Positions 55,301-61,300 of a stretch of 64,000 nucleotides of DNA are shown here, in pieces. Position numbers and translations under genes: made by a program. Source of the DNA: Gordionus sp. m RMFG-2023 (taxonomy: Eukaryota > Nematomorpha > Gordioida > Chordodea > Parachordodidae); assembly GCF_954871325.1 (NCBI RefSeq), contig NC_088775.1, forward strand, positions 59,249,561 to 59,313,560, given 5' to 3'. Position 1 is the first letter of the stretch, and every line of letters starts with the position of its first letter. Below the pieces are notes generated by a model, which worked only from the letters and a program-made list of their open reading frames with translations, ran no database searches and was not told the DNA's origin.

Positions 55301-58300
55301 TTATATTTTATAAACCTTTATTAGCAGTTAGAAGAAGTTGCCACTCTCTCGCCATCTTGAGGCAAAAAACAGGATTTATGAAGTATTACACTCTTATATT
55401 CTTAAGAAATTATCTCATTTTAAATAAAATAAATTTTATTTCCAATTTTTAGTAAGAAATATCGTAAAGGAATTTTAAGTTAAAATTGTTTTATACACCT
55501 TTTTGCGTCTTTTGTTGCCAAAACTGCATCCTGAATATCGGCCTTTCATTATATCACATTATCTATATTATCATCATTTTCCATTTAGATTATATCCAAC
55601 AACCCCCGCCCCCTCCCACTTCCGCATTAAGTTAAATTGCTAACAAAATCATGAAAATATTCATAAATCACTCTGAAATTTATAATAACGTAAAATCATA
55701 ATTTCCTATAGTCATTAACGAAAAAATATTTTCAAAACTACCGCTTTTATAATATAATATATTTACGTATACTTTTAATACAATTGTCAAAATAGTTCTA
55801 TTTCTATATCTATAATGGATATAAAATAGTTTGGAGCCAAAGACGTTTTCAAATAAGAAAATATCGATATTACAAATAAAAATAATATATAAATACTTTT
55901 TGAGTAAAGGTTAAGATTTGCATTGTTTTGGCTCGAATATTGTTCCTTAAAATCTAATGATCAATTTTTTATTTATGTTATTTAATTATTGCATACTTTG
56001 CTTATTGAGATATTTCTGAGGAAAATTCGATTGATAGGTGTTATAAGGTTTATTTTGTTGCGCTAAAAAATAATGGTGTTGTATAACGATTGGAATATAT
56101 TTTTATTCGATAATATTAAAATACAAAAGATCATAATAAAAAATGTAGTTGGCATAAATAATATACCTTTACCTTTTTCTTCTTGCAATTTTTGGCAAGC
56201 GTAGGAAATTGTGCCCGATATACATTCGTTATTATCCAAGGATCGTTTCCTTCTTAAAGATGCAGCTGTTGATCTGCCTGATGTTAAATTTGAAATGTAA
56301 ATACTTACCAGTTAGAAAAATAATCTATTTTTTTCAAATTTTAGCGATTATTTTACCGATAAGAATTATCCTGCCTATTAAATTAAAAAGCAACCAACTT
56401 ATTTTGGCAGGCAAGATATATTATAACTCATTAGTTTCTATCCAACCTATTTTAAGATTGGTTAATTATTTCAAAAAATAAATCTCCCTAGGCATATTTA
56501 CTTTCCACGATAAAAACTTGGCACTCAAAAATGTGAATATCGAAAGAAATGTTTTATAAATTCAGGTTATAGCTCAAAATATTGTAATGCTTACAATGCC
56601 CCATGCAGGTCTCCTTTGTCAAGAAATTATTCGCATTACCCTGACAACCTCCGTAAACAAATGGTTTACAAATCATTTGGATGGGATTGAAATACCATCT
56701 CTTTATATGTGCTTCACAAGGTCCTGTTTTGGGAGGCAATTCACACTCGGAAGGCCATTTACGCACTCTGTTTTTATAGGCAGCTCGATTCTCATTCGCG
56801 TTATCATCATTAGGAGCAGCTTCGTTGTTGGCGAAATAGTCCCTATCAGCGGCGATATCTCTCCTTGCTTTGTCATCTGAATCATCATCTTGATCCTCTT
56901 CATTTCCATTTTTCCTTTCATTACTGCTTTCCTGTTGGTCATTTTGGTCATCGTCATCTTCCTCGTTATTATTATTATACAGATTTTTGTTTCCATTATA
57001 TACATTATCGGCCTGAGTTTGGTAATTTTGATTGAATCGATTTGGAGAATTGGAGTTGTAATAATTTGGACCAGATAAATTACTTTCATTCCCTGTTTGA
57101 ATTTTATTTTGATCCAAAACATATTTATATATTTATATGCCATTGACAGTTTTGTTGTTAGAAATATAATCACATTTCATAATACCACCATGTTATTTTT
57201 AATCAAAAAACTCAATTTTGAATAAATTTCCATATTATCATATAACAAAATTGTTTCTCCCATTTTAAAATAAATAACAAAATAGATATAAATATAAGTA
57301 GTCATGTATACCTTGATTGTCATGACCACAACTATTTTCGCAGGATTGAATATCTTCGAAGTTATTTTGATTTGACTGGCATCCTCCATATATAAAATTT
57401 TGGCATTTTCCAGTTTTGTGATTGTAAAAATACCTAGGTGTGAATTCTTTGCATGGAGCAGTGCTTGGTGCTAAAAAACAAAAGGATGGTTTCTTATTAT
57501 TTATTTCTGAACTAAACGCCTTATCTTCAAAATTTTGATTGCTTTGGGAATATTGACGTCTATTTTCTGTTAAGATAAGTAATATATTTATTTACATTTT
57601 TAACATTTGTATATATATAATACTTTTGACGCAGGTATTTTCGCAAGAGTCCATGTTGACGAAATTGTTAAGATTACCTAGACAACCCCCATAAATGAAA
57701 GACATACACTCTCCGATAGTATCGTTGTAATAATATCTAGGTAGACTAGCAAAACAAGATCCCACCTCTGAGGGCAAATGACATAATTCGGGAATATCTG
57801 TGTCGTTATCAGAATCTTAAAATGATTTTTAAGGGTATTTAAAACTTTTCGCAGTATGGCATTGGGTTTATTAATTTATTTAAGCCTACATGCCTCAATT
57901 TATATTATTACGATATGTTATTGCTTTTTAATCCCTGGGAAATTTCCTTATATTTACATCACTATTTATAAGGTGAGGACAGTGGCTTAGAAAAGGGGGG
58001 GGGGGGTTTATAACCTCCGAAAAAAAATTTTTTTTTTAATTTTTTTCTTATTGCGAATAATTTTATTTAAAAAATGGTTTTAATTTATAAATAAAATTAT
58101 ATACGTATGAAAATGAAATATATTTAAAAAAACAAATAAGAATTTTTAATTTTAGATAACATGGTTTAAAAATATATATTAAAAATTATATGTAAAATAT
58201 ATTGCAAATTTTTTCCCGCATAGTTAAATTAGATATTTATAAATTTAATAATAAAATTTATATTGTTAAACTAATTGATAATTTTAAAAATTGTAATTAA

Positions 58301-61300
58301 TTTTTTATAATTTTTAAATAAAAGAAAAATCATTTAAATTGGTAAATGTAATGTGAAAGTAAATGTGATCAATATGTTTGGGTTTAATTTTAGTAGTTTC
58401 TAGATAGTCCAATCGCTTAAATATTGATGAATTTACGATTGAGGATTTTTATAAAATAAATATTTTTACTCCCCTTATTGATCCATTTTTATTTCAATTA
58501 AAGGAAAGATTTATTAGTCACAAGTTTATTTTAAACAGCTTTTATTTTCTTTTGCCGATTGAGTCTGAATACATTTGAAACGCGAGAGGATATTAAGAAA
58601 ATCTCAGAGTTTTATTCTGATGAATTATCTGGATCGTATGATAACTAACTTTGTGATGTTGAATTTTGGAATAACAGAATAGAGTACTCTTTGAGACCAA
58701 AATATGCTTTGCAGGCCCTTTCCATATATAATTGCACTTTAGATTCCCTGCCTAATATCAAAACATTGCTTTTAATTTTAACTATCTTACCGATTAGCAT
58801 TTAAACTTTGAAAAGGTTAAAAACCTATTTAAGAAAAACTGGTGAAAGCCGTTTAAATGGATTCGCAATATTAAATATTTATAAGGAGATTATTCTAGAT
58901 AAAAATTTGATTCTAGATAAAGTAGACCTCTCTTTATAAATTCAAATTATAAAATGCTATATTATTATAATATGATCTTAGTCATAAAATTTTTATATTC
59001 AAAACGTAATTATAATGAATTCTTAGTCATAATATTTATATATTATTATTTTTAATAAAAATATTGCATTTGCACTAAGAATTAGTGATCTTCATCGGGC
59101 CTAATATTTCAAGCTCGGTTCATGCCCATTTCAAAAAAGTTTTGCCGGCCCGAACCCGAAATTTTTTTTAAAAAGTTTTGTCGGCCTGGCCCGATTATAT
59201 TTAAATTAATTACTCAAAATAAAATATATATGTTATATGGCGTCAAGCTTTTACAAATAAATTCAAATATTTTTATTTTACATAAAAAATTTAACATAAA
59301 ATTGATATATTTAGATATATATTAAAATATTTACAAAGCCCGACCCAACCTGGCCCGAATTTTTTTAAAAATATTAGGCCCGACCCAGCCCGAACCCGAT
59401 TTTCCTACTTTTGCGGATCTCTAATAAGAATTATTTATGTTTTATTCATATACTCATTTGTATTAATTATATTATAATTGTTAAATTATATTTTTTTAAA
59501 TACCGCACAAAAATTACTCATATTTTATTGTAATTTTTTTTTTTTTAAATATAGTTATTTAGAATAAATTTTTAATATAATCTGTATAAAATTTATTCAT
59601 TTTGAAATTTATTTTTTTATATAAATAACAAATAAAATCTATAATAAAATTCTCTGAAAAATTTTGTTATATGCAAAAGTTTAGTTAAAATAATTATTTT
59701 TAACATAGAATAAGATATATTGAGTGATCATAAAAAATAGGAGGTTTGGAGAGCGATTTTATTCTTCTTTCTACACCGAATTGAATTATTAACAATTGAC
59801 TAAACATTAATAAAATTTTAAGAATAATGCTTTCAGTAGCGTATTAATCATAAATTTGGCCAAAATTTTGTTACTAATATTTTTTTCATTTATGCTGCCT
59901 ACTATAGTGATTAGACACTAATAAAGCATAAAATATTGGCAAATTTTTAAAATGCGGTTTGGGGGCGAAGCCACAAAGGGAAATTTTAAACCCCCCACCA
60001 TAGATCAATCCTGGCTATACGCCACTGGGTGAGGATATTATATGCATAGACTTATATAACATCCATATATATACCCGTTTACAGTATTCATAATAAAAAA
60101 ATATCACAAACAAATATATAAAAAACTATTCTAAATACATTTAAAGAAAATACCAATCATTTTAATAATATATCAAGCACTTAAAATTAAAAATTTTGTT
60201 GACACTATAACTCAAGAAAATCAAACAAACTCGATAGTGACTATCAATTTTCAAATCGCCCCTCTTAATTGGTAGAAAATAACTATTTTATTAATTTTTT
60301 AAAATTAATGCGCCTAATCTAAAATTCTATCAAGATACACAATTGCAAAACTTTATTAGATTTTAAATATAATGTAACGAATACTATCAATAATATAGTT
60401 ACTTTAAAAGATTTCAATCTCATTAGGGATGGCTGGACAGGACATTCTTGGAGAGTTCATCAATAATTTCATAATTATGACTCCAGTAACCACTTTTTTA
60501 AAAATATGGAGCTGATCAAGGTAACTGAAGAAATTGGTAAAATTTTATCTCAACCGATAAGGCAAAAAATGTGAAAAAGATCTGGAGACTATTAAGGCAA
60601 AATATAATCATATTCAATGCTTTGGCTGTGCAGCACATTTCCTGAATCTGCTTATTAAATTTATGATAACATTTTATCAAACAGATCATTATAAATAGAT
60701 ACATAAAATTTAATTGTATTTTATCGGCAACTATTTTTATTGGAGGTCTTTAGGTTCATTTATTGTAGGCCTTTAGCTATATTAAAATTTTATAAATATA
60801 ATTTTGGGTTTTTACTTCTTTTTTTATAAAATTGTCTTTTTCTAAAAATTTGAATTAAAGTCGTTTCATAGTGATATATTGTTGTATACTTTGTGGGAGA
60901 GGGGATGAAGTATGTGTAGGGGGGGGGGGGTATTAGCTATAAGATAATATTTACGAGAACAGGCAAATTTCCGAGCCTGGTAGAAGGCATATCAAAGAAG
61001 GTACTTCTATTTTTAATTAAAATGACTTGAAAAGTGTTCAGAGAGTGACATAGACAGGGGGGGGTTGAAACCCCCCACCAGTAACCTTCGGGAAAAAAAA
61101 TTTTATTATTTTTTTTGTTGAAAATAATTATATTTATAAAACGGAAATAAAATAATATGTACGATATCAAAATGAAATATATTTAAAAAAACAAATAAGA
61201 ATTTTCAATTTTAAATGGTCACATGGTTTAAATTAAAAATAATATGAATTAAATATTAAATAACAGGGGGGGGGGTGCTATAAAGATATATTGTAAATAT

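Noticed and set aside
56703-57173. Minus-strand Met/Ile-rich frame of 156 codons
   Set aside because: Shifted reading of exon 4; the Kunitz frame is clearly the coding one.
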